Shown in pieces: positions 23,201 to 32,982 of a DNA stretch of 64,000 nucleotides (position 1 is the stretch's first letter; each line of letters begins with the position of its first letter). The notes beneath the pieces are model-generated. The model saw only the letters and a program-made list of their open reading frames with translations, was not told the origin of the DNA and ran no database searches. The DNA is from Aphrocallistes beatrix (lineage: Eukaryota > Porifera > Hexactinellida > Sceptrulophora > Aphrocallistidae): the NCBI GenBank assembly GCA_963281255.1, contig OY725490.1, positions 4,092,001-4,156,000 on the forward strand, in the 5' to 3' direction. Made by a program: the position numbers and the translations under genes.

Positions 23201-23243
23201 ACCATCATCAATTGGTCCATTTAAAAAGTCAAAGACCATAAAG
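20225..23243 (+). pseudogene. Ginger transposase: H2C2 and DDE integrase exons
   Basis: Exons read by GT-AG sites and frame: 20225-20383 (MNSDEYADILRFL start), 20865-21035, 21551-21862, 22284-22390, 22531-22892 and 22955-23243. Exon 2 carries the integrase zinc-binding HDVTGHPG histidines, and exon 3 supplies CHTC. Exon 3 continues with WAHIGIDLV (first catalytic Asp) and IQHDQGPEF (second Asp). Exon 4 has AAYHPQSN and LVEAHNK (catalytic Glu). Exon 5 has SEWPEMLKYAILAANT and STGYTPFYLMHGRE. This is a Ty3/retroviral-type integrase fold acting as a DNA transposase. Exon 5 has one in-frame TAA at 22778, and exon 6 (PGDLILYRNMPKYKQ, IGPLEAHRV) joins out of phase. The same gene layout recurs in the relic at 37593-51050. 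Confidence 0.85.
22085..22167 (+). mobile_element. Helitron-like 3' end inside a Ginger intron
   Basis: Ends AAAGCGCGCTTG before T, with a decayed GGCGGATG/GTGTCCGC palindrome upstream. The 5' end was not found; it probably lies within 21870-22085 but is too diverged. Confidence 0.55.
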
Positions 23244-23260
23244 GTAGGTAATTCATGTTA

Positions 23261-23400
23261 TCTATACTAATAAAACACGATATTAGGTCCTAAAGGCCCC
23301 GAAGGGGCCGTGAGCGAAGCCGCGAAGCGGATGAGTGCGAACGAACAAAGGCCGCAAAACGGCCTTTTTGAGTGACACTCGCGTAGCGCAAGCCAGCGTT
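23261..23400 (+). mobile_element. Helitron-like 5' end with GC-rich hairpins
   Basis: TCTATACTAATAAAACACG follows an A, a textbook Helitron start. Within 110 bases it passes three perfect short hairpins: GGCCCC-gaa-GGGGCC, GCCGC-gaa-GCGG and GGCCG-caaaa-CGGCC, then CTCGCGTAGCGCAAGC. No 3' end precedes the LINE, so it may be truncated or fused to the LINE's 5' region. Confidence 0.5.
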
Positions 23401-23640
23401 TTCGAATCCTAATTCTCCTCTTCTTCCTACTCCACCACAACCACCAACCATTCCTCACTATAGGCCTACACCTCTCCTCCCTCTTCCTTGGAGGCCTATC
23501 TCCTCACTCAGCTCGCACTCTCCTAGTATAAATAGGATCGAGTCAGCTGATCTTCCACTTCCGAATCCTAATTCTCCTCTTCTTCCTACTCCACCACAAC
23601 CACCAACCATTCCTCACTATAGGCATATACCCCTCCTCCC

Positions 23641-23757
23641 GAACAAGAATGAGGAGGAAGTAGAGAAGGAATAGGAAGAGGAAAGTGAGACAGGTGCTCC
23701 GCACCTGAGCCACTTTCCTCTTTCTATTCCTTCTCTACTTCCTCCTCATTCTTGTTC
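23641..23757. repeat. 117-nt hairpin just upstream of the LINE ORF
   Basis: Arms 23641-23687 and 23711-23757 are complementary at 46 of 47 positions by eye. An inner stem CAGGTGC-tcc-GCACCTG closes the tip. It lies 31 bases before the ORF start. Confidence 0.85.
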
Positions 23758-23788
23758 TCATCTTTCTCCTTCCCTCTTGCCTAACACC

Positions 23789-26732
23789 ATGCGTATTTCT
23801 TCGGCTCGAAATCCATCCAATCTTATTACTATCAAACCGATTAAATCTTCCCCGCGTGGTCATCCTCATCTCATATCCTTCCATCTTCTCAATGCTAGGA
23901 ATCTTAGGACTAAATCCTCTCGTTTTCTTGACTATGTATCTGACCACCATCCTGACGTTGTTGCCGTTACTGAGACCTGGTTCACGTCAAGGGATGCGGC
24001 GGTGAGAGCTGAATGCACTCCATCCGGTTACCAACTCCTTGATCGTGCTAGGTCTGCACATCGTCAGGGTGGTGGCACTGCACTTCTCTGTCGTGATTCC
24101 TTCACGCTGAAGTGCAATGCATCTGGTGAAGTATCATCTTTTGAGTTCTCGGATTGGACTATCTCTTCTTCTGAAATCTCCCTTCGTATTATCCTAATTT
24201 ATCGGCCTCCCTACTCAAGGAATCATCCTATTTCTATTTCTACCTTCCTTGATCAGTTTTCTTCTCTCCTCGAACCCATCCTCTTATGCAAGGAGCCCCT
24301 AATAATAACTGGAGACTTCAATATCCATGTTGACATCCCGTCTGAGTCTTTACAGTTCTCCAAGCTCCTGCGTTCTCTATCTTTGATCCAGCATGTGAAT
24401 CAGCCAACTCATAAGGGTCACATTCTCGATCTGATAATATCCCGTTCTGCAGACAACATCATCCTCTCTGATCCCTATCCTGTCCATCTATTCTCTGACC
24501 ATTTCTCCATCTCTTGTAGTCTCTCGCTTTCCAAACCTTCTCTTTCCTCTCAGGAGGTTACCTATCGTTCCAAATCCATCAACCTCCCAATCTTTCTTGC
24601 TGATCTCGCTTCCTCTGATCTATGTGCTAGCCCACCTGATCATCTTGAGGAACTTATTGTATCATATAACAGCACTCTATCCTCTATCTATGATCAGCAT
24701 GCTCCTCCGCGATCCAAAACCATAGTCACCCGTCCCCGTGTCCCTTGGTTCACCAGTAGCATCAAGCAGGCCAAGCGAGCGAGAAGGAAAGCTGAACGAA
24801 AGTGGCGCCAGTCTAATGACTCTGACCATTTGGCTGAATTCAAGCATCAGAGGAATCTTGTGACTGACCTGATGAACAGGGAACGTCGCAGTTTCTATTC
24901 AGATTGGATCAGTCAGTCCTGTCATGACCAGCGCTCACTCTTCCGTAAGGCTAACACACTTCTCGGCTTACGCCAGCAACAGGTCCTACCACCTCATGCT
25001 GATAAGGCTGCTCTTTCTCAGGAACTCGCCAACTTCTTTGTTCTTAAGGTAGATAACATCCGTTCCACCATTGATTCAAGTGCATCGTCGTCTTCCGTTA
25101 CCCCCTCAGATAATTCAAACATCGAATTCCAACATACTTTCCACCAATTCAAAGAATTATATGAGGAAGAAATTGTTTCCCTTGTTTCCTCTGCTCCCAA
25201 TAAATCTTGCATCCTCGATCCTATCCCAGCATCCTTGGTCAAATCATCTCTACCCATCCTAGCGCCCATCCTTACGAAAATCGTAAATGGTTCCCTCTCC
25301 ACTGGTCATTTTCCTTCTCCCTGGAAGCGCGCCATCATCTTGCCCAAACTTAAAAGACCAAATCTTGATCCCATCTTCTCTAACTATCGTCCACTTAGCA
25401 ATCTTTCTTTCATTTCTAAGATCACTGAGAGGGCCGCTTCCATCCAGGTCGTGAATCATCTTACATTACATGATCTCTTCCCCGGGACGCAGTCTGCCTA
25501 TCGTAAACACCACAGTACGGAGACTGCGCTCCTGAAGGTCACAAACGACATCCTCCTCAGCATGAATCGCCAACACGTATCCCTTCTGGTTCTTCTTGAT
25601 CTTAGCTCAGCCTTCGACACCGTCGACCATACCATCTTACTCAACCGTCTCCAGTCTCATTTCGGCATTTGCGGCTCTTCTCTGTCTTGGTTTGAATTTT
25701 ACCTCTCTGGTAGGACTCAATTCGTCTCGATTATGGGTTCTAATTCCTCCAATATCCCGGTCCAACACGGAGTTCCTCAGGGTTCTTGTCTTGGTCCGCT
25801 TCTCTTTAGCCTCTATACTAGTCCTCTATTCGACCTCATTAGGTCCCACCTCCCCGACATGCACTGCTATTCCGACGATACTCAGGTCTATCTTTCTTTT
25901 AAACCCGGTTCCATCTCTTCTGAAGAATCTGCTTTCTCCGCCATCCAATCTTGCATCTCCGCGATCCGTTCCTGGCTCCTCACCAACAAGTTGCTTATCA
26001 ATGACACCAAGACTGAGTTCCTTATAATAGGGACTCGTCAACAACTATCTAAGGTTCAAACTGATAGCATCTCTGTTGGTGAGTCGAGAATCTCTTCTTC
26101 CAAAGAAGTACGGAATCTTGGAACTTGGCTCGACAATACCCTCTCAATGTCTACTCAGGTCAGCAAAGTTGCCTCCTCCTGCTTCTACTACATCTATAAC
26201 ATCCGCGTATTAGAAAGTATCTCTCTAGGGAAGTCTGTGAAACTCTTGTTAATTCTCTTATCACATCTCGTCTTGATTATTGTAACAGTCTCTTGTATGG
26301 TTGCCCCTCATCCCTCTTAGCTCGACTCCAGCGAGTCCAGAACAGTGCAGCCAGGCTTATCTACAATGTTTCTCGTACCTTTTCGTCATCTCCTCTTCTT
26401 ATTAACCTCCACTGGCTGCCTGTTAAACATCGTATCCTCTTCAAAATCCTCCTCATAACTTACAAAGCCATCCATTCTCTTGCTCCGGACTATATCATCC
26501 AGCTCATACAGGTTAAGTCATCCAATCGTACTCTACGATCATCCAACGCCATCCTCCTTGAGCATCCTACTATCAAATCTTCCAAACTCTGGGTGATCGT
26601 GCATTCACTTTAGCTGCGCCTGTTGAGTGGAATCTTCTGCCTCCAAGCATTCGGAATGCCCCCTCACTTCTTCTCTTCAAAAAACTCTTGAAAATCCATC
26701 TTTTCCGTATCGCGCACGACATATCCACTTAA
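23789..26732 (+). pseudogene. LINE ORF2: endonuclease and reverse transcriptase
   Basis: The ATG chosen is at 23789 (the frame is open slightly upstream). Order: apurinic-type endonuclease over roughly residues 15-245, with VAVTETWF, GDFNIHVD and LFSDHFSISC; a basic linker (KQAKRARRKAERKW); then reverse transcriptase over about 450-720 with PASLVKSSL, YRPLSNLSFISKITER, AYRKHHSTETALLK, LLDLSSAFDTVDH, VPQGSCLGPLLFSLY and the catalytic YSDDTQ. Near 26206 a one- or two-base loss shifts frame; the continuation reads RKYLSREVCETLV, SRLDYCNSLLYGCP and LHWLPVKHRI. A second shift at about 26580 leads into LGDRAFTLAAPVEWNLLP and a stop at 26732. No ORF1 is seen. It could act only if the shifts are assembly errors. 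Confidence 0.88.
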
Positions 26733-26759
26733 ATTAATTTCAATGCATATACATACCTT

Positions 26760-26815
26760 ACAAGCATACATACACATACATACGTATACATACACATACA
26801 TACGTACATGCATAA
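26760..26815. repeat. (CATA)n-type microsatellite in LINE 3' UTR
   Basis: Repeated ACATACATACACATACAT units with CGTA variants, between the LINE stop codon and its ATT tail. Confidence 0.75.
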
Positions 26816-27220
26816 CACACACCTACTTTTATTGAATTGTACAGCGCACTTGAACATATTAATATGGAATCTGCGCTATATAAATGTATATTATTATTAT
26901 TATTATTATTATAATTATATATGTGTTAGTGTATTAATGAATTATGTGTGCACCATACCAAACATCTATACTTAAGATTGAAAAGTTAGAAACGAGTCTC
27001 AACTATTTTCACTAAACTATCTAGAATCACGATTTTAATGAGTGATAAAGTAATCATTCATTAAATATCGGGAACTTTTCAAGTTGAAAATGATCGGAAA
27101 TATTATTGCCGATCATCCTTCAATCGTAAAAAAATGTGTCGTGATCGAGCGATCAATGATTGCACGATACTAATGACTAGTTTTACTTAAATTATTTAAA
27201 CTTAATCACTTATAATATAG

Positions 27221-28717
27221 GTGAAGAAAACACCTGAACTGAGTGAAAATTGGGTATTCGGAATTGAAAGGCAAACTATCATGGATAAATTGAACATCTT
27301 TAAGGTAGGTACTGCATTCATATTCATACTAAACTAGGAACAGACCCATTCTGCTATTAATTAATTCTAATGGGAAAGTTAATGTTTGTGTTCAATCACT
27401 TTTGTCCCGTAGAGTTTATGTATATACATCTGCTTTGAGAAAAAATGTACACTTTTTCAGGGCAGGCGAAGCTGCCGGTCTACGGTCTGGTCATGGGCAG
27501 AACAACCTTTTGCCATTTAGCTTAATTTGGCCTATCTATCATACTACAACAAGGCAAATTTGCATGACTCAGCATTGGCCAGACCAATAATAATTTTATT
27601 CCGCCGTTCCACTTTTTAGTTTACATTTTCGGAGCTTTTGAGAAAAGGAGAATATTTATCAGAACTCTATGAACAATTAGAATCACAGTCCTGTAAGAAA
27701 GGTATTTATGCACCAGATACCTTCATATTTGACTTTCTGAAGGATACTACAGTTGAATCAATGGTGAGACTTAATTAAAAAAAACAAAAACACTTTACAC
27801 TTTGTGCCCTTTACTAACCTGTGAACTCTTTTTATAGAGAAGAGAAATCTTGTTTAACTTATTGGAATATTCAAAGATCCTTTTTCCAGAAATAGGAGCA
27901 ACACGTTCTTCTGATTATGTCTTTACATTTTTATGGCGTGGTATGTGATGTATGATGACAAATTATAGTGTGACACTTAGGAATGCTGAACTGGAATAAT
28001 TATGATATTTAACTCTATTTCTATGCAATGGAATTCATAGGAAATAAACTAATTGATGTACCTTTGGATGAAGCTCTTTTCGATGTATTTCACATGCAGT
28101 CCGACGACCCCATTATTTCCTATCCCTCTACTGAATGGAAAAAAGGATAAATGTGATTTATTGCGAATTCAATTTGAGTCCGATATTGAACAACATTGAG
28201 CTTAAATGGGGAGAAAATAAAATGGTTTCAACCATGGAAATGTGAAGACATTAAAGGTGATGGAAATTGTCTTTTTAGATGCTTTTCAAAGATACTCACT
28301 GGGACTGAGAATCATCACCTGAAGATTCGCGGGGAAATATGCCGCTATATGATTACAACAGGAAGGGATACAATGGGTTGGTACTTTAATCAGGTGTATT
28401 CAAATACCCCTGCACAATACTTGAGGATGAGTGGAATGGTGATGGAAGTCATCTGGGGCAGTGATATTGAATTAATGGCATTTTCTTCTATATTGAAAAC
28501 TAATATATATGTCGCTAATCGATTTTATAAGACTTCTGATACCCTTATACCTGAAGTAAGGTGGTCGCGAATTAGAGCAGCCAATGACATTTTCGCAACA
28601 AATTCCATTTATATTACAAATTTCGATATTCACTATGAGCCAGTATGCAAGATGATGAATAGCGTTATTCCAACTTATTTTGACTCAGAGGAAATGGAAA
28701 CATATACAGTTGAATAA
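27221..28717 (+). pseudogene. Ginger gene, middle exons and C-terminal OTU domain
   Basis: Exons 27221-27304, 27620-27763, 27838-27940 and 28041 onward keep GT-AG borders and an open frame, encoding an unrecognised linker (ENWVFGIERQTIMDKL, FSELLRKGEYLSELYEQ, FVFTFLWRG-like). A frameshift near 28150 precedes the OTU domain, 28196-28717. That reads FQPWKCEDIKGDGNCLFRCF with the catalytic Asp-Gly-Asn-Cys box, then GSDIELMAFSSILKTNIYV and ends with FDIHYEPV holding the catalytic His. OTU enzymes remove ubiquitin or related modifiers. Ginger1 elements have been described with added domains, OTU among them as I recall. The domain probably protects the transposase or alters host regulation; this is inference. 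Confidence 0.8.
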
Positions 28718-28890
28718 ATGTTATTTCTAGTAGTTCCTAATATATTATTGTAGTGTCTAGATTGAACTTTTGTGTTTAAGTGTATTAGTTATTCACTGAA
28801 ACATTTATTACTTATAAGAATACAACCTACAAATAAATTGTCAGATACATCATGAACAAGATTGAAATTTCTAATAAGGGGTATATACTT

Positions 28891-29049
28891 ATTGAATCGG
28901 TAAATACAATTATCATTTACTGTAAGAATGACTTTCATTATGAGTGAAAATGATTTTGTGTAAGTGAGAATGATTCTATACTAACTTGCGGTGGATAACA
29001 ATCGTACGATGGATAGTAATCGTACGGTGGATAGTAATCGTATGAAACA
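28891..29049 (-). repeat. Right TIR of Ginger element with three 18-bp units
   Basis: It begins ATTGAATCGGTAAATACAAT and ends TCGTATGAAACA. It is the inverse of 19874-20050 apart from one missing 18-bp unit and a few substitutions. Confidence 0.9.
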
Positions 29050-29053
29050 GCAC

Positions 29054-29345
29054 TGCATCTCATTGGACGACAATTACAAGGTCTTCAGCGATCCAACCGA
29101 TTTGTTATCCTAGTGTACATCCAGTCGTGGTACTCGTGCCGCCTCGCTGTTGATGCTGCATTCAACGATATCGCGCTGATTCATCGTTTACAGGAATACG
29201 ACGTGGAGCTGAGTCGTGTCGGTTTGCGGATGATGGTCAGACACTCTTACCTTTCTCCGGAGTTGGCTTTGCTAGCACTGTTCTCAAACCATGTACATAA
29301 CGAGGTCAAAGAAAAAAATTATAAATTGTACACTATGTACAGATA
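29054..29345 (+). pseudogene. Uncharacterised transposon protein, right part of C-terminal segment
   Basis: Continues the frame broken at 19873: HLIGRQLQGLQRSNRFVIL, then YIQSWYSCRLAVDAAFNDI, LIHRLQEYDVELS, MMVRHSYLSPELALLALFS and HVHNEV before stops. It is strongly helical, with Trp, Tyr and His positions that look conserved. It reads as one uninterrupted domain of about 115 residues when joined with 19797-19873. It is not a domain I can name. See the proposal that this is the C-terminal part of the same family as 45358-49330. Confidence 0.6.
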
Positions 29346-30339
29346 ACAAATCTCTGATCTGAAATCTACATCGTCGTTCACCCAAGTTAGCATTTTAAAG
29401 CAAATTTCTAGCAAAAAATTGACAAATTTGGTGATTTTTCGTGCGATATCGATTATAAAGTAGGACAGACCATAGCCTACTCTAATAATGCCTCACAGTA
29501 GACTGAAAATTATGGACAGTAGACTGAAAATTATGGCCAAATGAATTAATACACGATTAACCTAAAATCGTTAACCATGCAGAATAGGCAATAATAATGC
29601 ATTACCAGCATATATAAACATGATATCAAAGTACATATATCCGTTGGAAAAATTTCGATTAGTCATCATATCATTGCGCAACAGGTTATTCAAGGGACAA
29701 TTTTAGCGATTTTCTAAGCTGTTTTAACCCTATTTCTAAATGGTATTAAGGTGTGTTTTGTGTAGAACCAAGATTAGTACGAGTTGATTTGAAAAATTTA
29801 GAATTTTTCAATGGAATGTTATTACATTCGTGCGTTGCTATAGTAAAGCATTTTGGTCAGTTTGGGCCATTTCGTGCAAACTGTAGTAATTAGATCTTCA
29901 AATTTGATCGTGTTTGATAGGCAATGGACTACTTCCTAATAAGTGATAATACAACTTGGATTTCAAAATTCAACGAGTTTTGAGTTATGGGTTGATTTTA
30001 AGTATGTGACCAAAACACTAAATTGTCGTATAACTATATAGTCTGTGAATTTAGAAATTTAAATTGTATTATTACCTAATAGGAAGTCGCCAAATGCCCA
30101 TCAAATACGAACAAATTTGAAGACCTAGTCCTTACAGCAGTGGTTCCCAACCTTTTCGAACTGTGGACCCTCAAAGAGTATATGTATCTCTAGTGGACCC
30201 CTTTTTGTTTTTTGAACCAATTTGTCACTTAAAAATACTTTAGTGAACCAGGCAAACATCCAAATTGTAAAATGTCTACAAGAAACTAATAAACTGTCCA
30301 AATACAAGAAACCTATAAAGTATAAACCTTCCAAAAGAA

Positions 30340-32208
30340 TCAATGTGAAGGTTGCAATTGATGCCTTTCGATCAACTTGTCTATAGATGGTTGAATTGTA
30401 GTGACTGCTAATCTTAAATCACAGAATATTTCAAGACGGTTCCGTGCTTTTGTCTTGATCAAAGAAACAGTACTAAAAGTTTTCTCGGCTAAATAGGAGG
30501 TACAAAAGGGTAGAATAACTGACAAAGCAATGTCATAAAGTTCTGGTGCAACGCTTTTTCCATGAGTTAGCTAGAACTTAATTACACCATCATGGGTAAA
30601 AACATGCTGACCAACATCATCAGATTGTATATTAATGAGGGCCTTTTGCCCTCTTTCGATGTATTCCACATCGGGCAAATTAGCGCTAAATGGATTCATT
30701 ACCCACGCGTGCTTTGTTAACTCTTTTAAATCTGAGAAACGTCTCTCAAACTGCACCACCAATTCATACAGATGGTGTATTATATCTAGATGTAGAATTT
30801 CGTTGATTTTACCACCATAATCCATACAAAGCTGTTGAAAGCGTGTAAATTTGCGTGAAGTCCCAATTGTCAGCTTTCTGTCGCCATAGCCACAGTTTGT
30901 TGACGAATCCATCGATTTTTCTTTTTGAATCAAACAAACTTAACGAACTCCATTGTAACGAGAGGTTCAGTCTGTTAAATGATTCGAAAATGTCTGCCAA
31001 GTAAGCCAAACGAAACCAGAAGTCATCATTATATGTCAATGGTAGCTGATGACATATGAACTCCTCAAGTTCTCTTCGCAGAGCAAACACACGACTTAAC
31101 ACCTTGCCACGAGAGAGCCAGCGACTCTCAGTATGAAATAATAACGTTGCGAATTCAGAATCATTATCATCAAGAAATTTCTTGAACAATCTAATCTGTC
31201 TTGTTTGGAACTGGATTTTATGCTATTGACCAGTTTCACTACCAAAGACAAAGTTTCCCCAAATTTTGAAAGGGGTTTTCCTGCAAGAGATTCCCGATGG
31301 AGAACACAATGAAAAGATATACATTTGGGAGCAACCGTCTTCAGTCTGTTCACGAAACCTTTGTGGCGACCAATCATCGCTGGTGCACCATAAGTGCAGC
31401 AAGATATGATGCTGGCGATATCGATATCGGCTGAATTGAAATACCTACAGTTAGAAAGAAGTATTAGAAGACAGAAATAATAAGAAAATATCGAAAAATA
31501 TTCTTACTTGCTTAGTGCATCAAAAATATCAGCATCAGTTGTGGTTGTTACCAAATTGGTTGAGAAGAAGAAGTCTTCATGAATAGCATCTTTGAAAATG
31601 TAACGTACCCATCCTAGTAAAAGAGATTCGTTTGATAAAGTAGTCGACTCGTCCAGTTGTATAGCTAAAGATGAATTCTTCAAACGCGTTATCAACTGAG
31701 TTTCAACATCAGCAGCCATCTCATCAATACGCCGTTTCATTGTGTTGTCAGATAACGGAACTTGACACAACTCATCTAGCTTGTTTGGACACAATTTAAG
31801 CAAGACAAGCTCACATGCCGGTTTGAAGTACTTCTCCGCAATAGTGTGAGGCAAAACGTTTTTAGCACCAACAAGGGCTATTTCGAAAGACAAACAAACC
31901 TGTTTAAGAACTCCCTCCTGTTTTGATACAAAATTAGGCAAGGTCACCTGTTTAGTCGACAAGTATGTTTTTTTCTTCTCAACAAAGAATATATCTTCTT
32001 TCTCAATCGTGCTAGGATGCTTCTTGTTTTGATGAATATTCAATTTAGCTGGTTTCATAGAGTCGTTCGAAAGGACAACACCACAAAATAGGCATTCAGC
32101 TTTGTCCGAATCCAATATTGATGGAATAAATCCAAACAACAAATAGGACTCATGATATTTTCGAAGTTTGCATTTTTTATTCTCATCCACATCTTCAGCT
32201 TTACGCTT
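30340..32208 (-). pseudogene. hAT transposase, BED finger and catalytic domain
   Basis: Exon 1 ends at 31508, followed by a 63-bp intron (GTAAGA...TGTAG) and exon 2 from 31444. No ATG opens the frame near 32190, so the start is uncertain. N-terminal BED-type finger: AECLFCGVVLSND ... LNIHQNKKHP. Then LAIQLDESTTLSNES (first catalytic Asp), TYGAPAMIGRHKGF (second block, Asp read as Tyr), CVLHRESLAGKPL (CxxH), ESRWLSRGKVLSR, and a C-terminal dimerisation part with TSYLAEKTFSTVSLIKTK and NRLEIFCDLRLA. Frameshifts near 31185 and 30840 and a stop near 30571 break it, and the second catalytic Asp is changed. It is closest to ZBED5/SCAND3-related transposases. Confidence 0.88.
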
Positions 32209-32277
32209 TGTAGCAATTAAGAGTATACGAATAGAAATAAACTAAAATATCTAAATGAAAGACAGTTACTACTGGTA

Positions 32278-32982
32278 GCCTGGGCGTAGCTAGCATTGGT
32301 GTGATGACCGGGCCTACCTAGTGTGCGAATCGCGTTATATATGATTTGACACAGTGATATTCGGTACAATTGCACTATCTTCACCACCTTAACCTTTTCA
32401 TGGTGGCAAAAAATCATTGTATGTACCGTAATAGAACTCGTTGAGAGATGAAGATAGAGTTAAAGAACTCTAAAATCGGTCAACAAACAAAATTTTTGAA
32501 TAATCATTTTTGAAATTTGGCTAGCTTTTTACGGACTCGGCCAGACCGTGGTTTCTCCACGGTTAAATTCAGGATCTTAGATACTACAATCTGAACAGTT
32601 CCAGCTTCGAGCAGTCCAAGAGTTTGTAGACGCAGCCTATATCTAGATTCCTTAACATCATTAAATCTGAAATAGGTGGTTGTTACAAATTTTACAAAAA
32701 AGAGGATTGAATGTTATATAATTAGAACAGTTCTAGTGAATTATTAAGTAGGAATATAGAGTGTATATCAGGAAAACCACTGTGGTAATGTAATAAGCGC
32801 TATTAGAGGTAGTAACTATAGAATATAGTAGAATCATATACTGGAAAACAACTTTTGAGTCACTCTGTAATTAACAATTTACTAAATTTTATAATAAATA
32901 AATCATAAAAATGAATTTGATAATTGATCGAATTTGATGCCCGACCCAGGCCCGTATGGGCTCGGGTTCAGATACGCCCGTG
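32278..32982. mobile_element. 705-bp TIR element nested in the hAT
   Basis: Ends GCCTGGGCGTAGC and GATACGCCCGTG are imperfectly inverted. ACTGGTA flanks at 32271-32277 and 32983-32989. No ORF. Ends of the GGGCGTA type and a 7-8-bp duplication suggest hAT origin. Confidence 0.55.

Larger units (their letters stand above)
23403..26915 (+). mobile_element. L2-like non-LTR retrotransposon (LINE)
   Basis: The 5' region has a direct duplication of about 70 bp (from 23403 and again from 23561, CGAATCCTAATTCTCCTC), then the large hairpin 23641-23757, then the ORF. The 3' end is GCGCTATATAAATGTAT followed by an (ATT)n tail at about 26887-26912, typical of the L2/CR1 group. It lies in the seventh intron region of the Ginger gene, in the same orientation. 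Its ORF uses much more C than the AT-rich surroundings. Confidence 0.85.
19874..29049 (+). mobile_element. Ginger DNA transposon with OTU domain, full length
   Basis: A 9176-bp element with TGTTTCATACGATTACTATC at both inverted ends. GCAC lies at 19870-19873 and 29050-29053: a 4-bp target duplication, as reported for Ginger elements. The left TIR is 177 bp and the right 159 bp; the difference is one 18-bp internal tandem unit. It carries a multi-exon gene running from an H2C2 zinc-binding and DDE integrase (20225-23243) to an OTU domain (28196-28717). A Helitron-like tail sits in one intron, and a Helitron-like 5' segment plus an L2-like LINE sit in another. A premature stop at 22778, a phase break at exon 6 and a frameshift near 28150 suggest it is inactive, but the TIRs are well preserved. 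Confidence 0.9.

Noticed and set aside
20225..23243. LTR retrotransposon or endogenous retrovirus, because of the integrase
   Set aside because: No gag, protease, reverse transcriptase, primer-binding site or LTRs; instead inverted terminal repeats with a 4-bp duplication and introns, as in Ginger.
23261..23400. tRNA- or rRNA-derived element, because of the GC-rich stems
   Set aside because: The three stems do not form a cloverleaf and no A/B box pair was seen.
25018..26044. Minus-strand and alternate-frame open stretches within the LINE ORF
   Set aside because: Shadows of the reverse-transcriptase coding frame, caused by its C-rich codon use.
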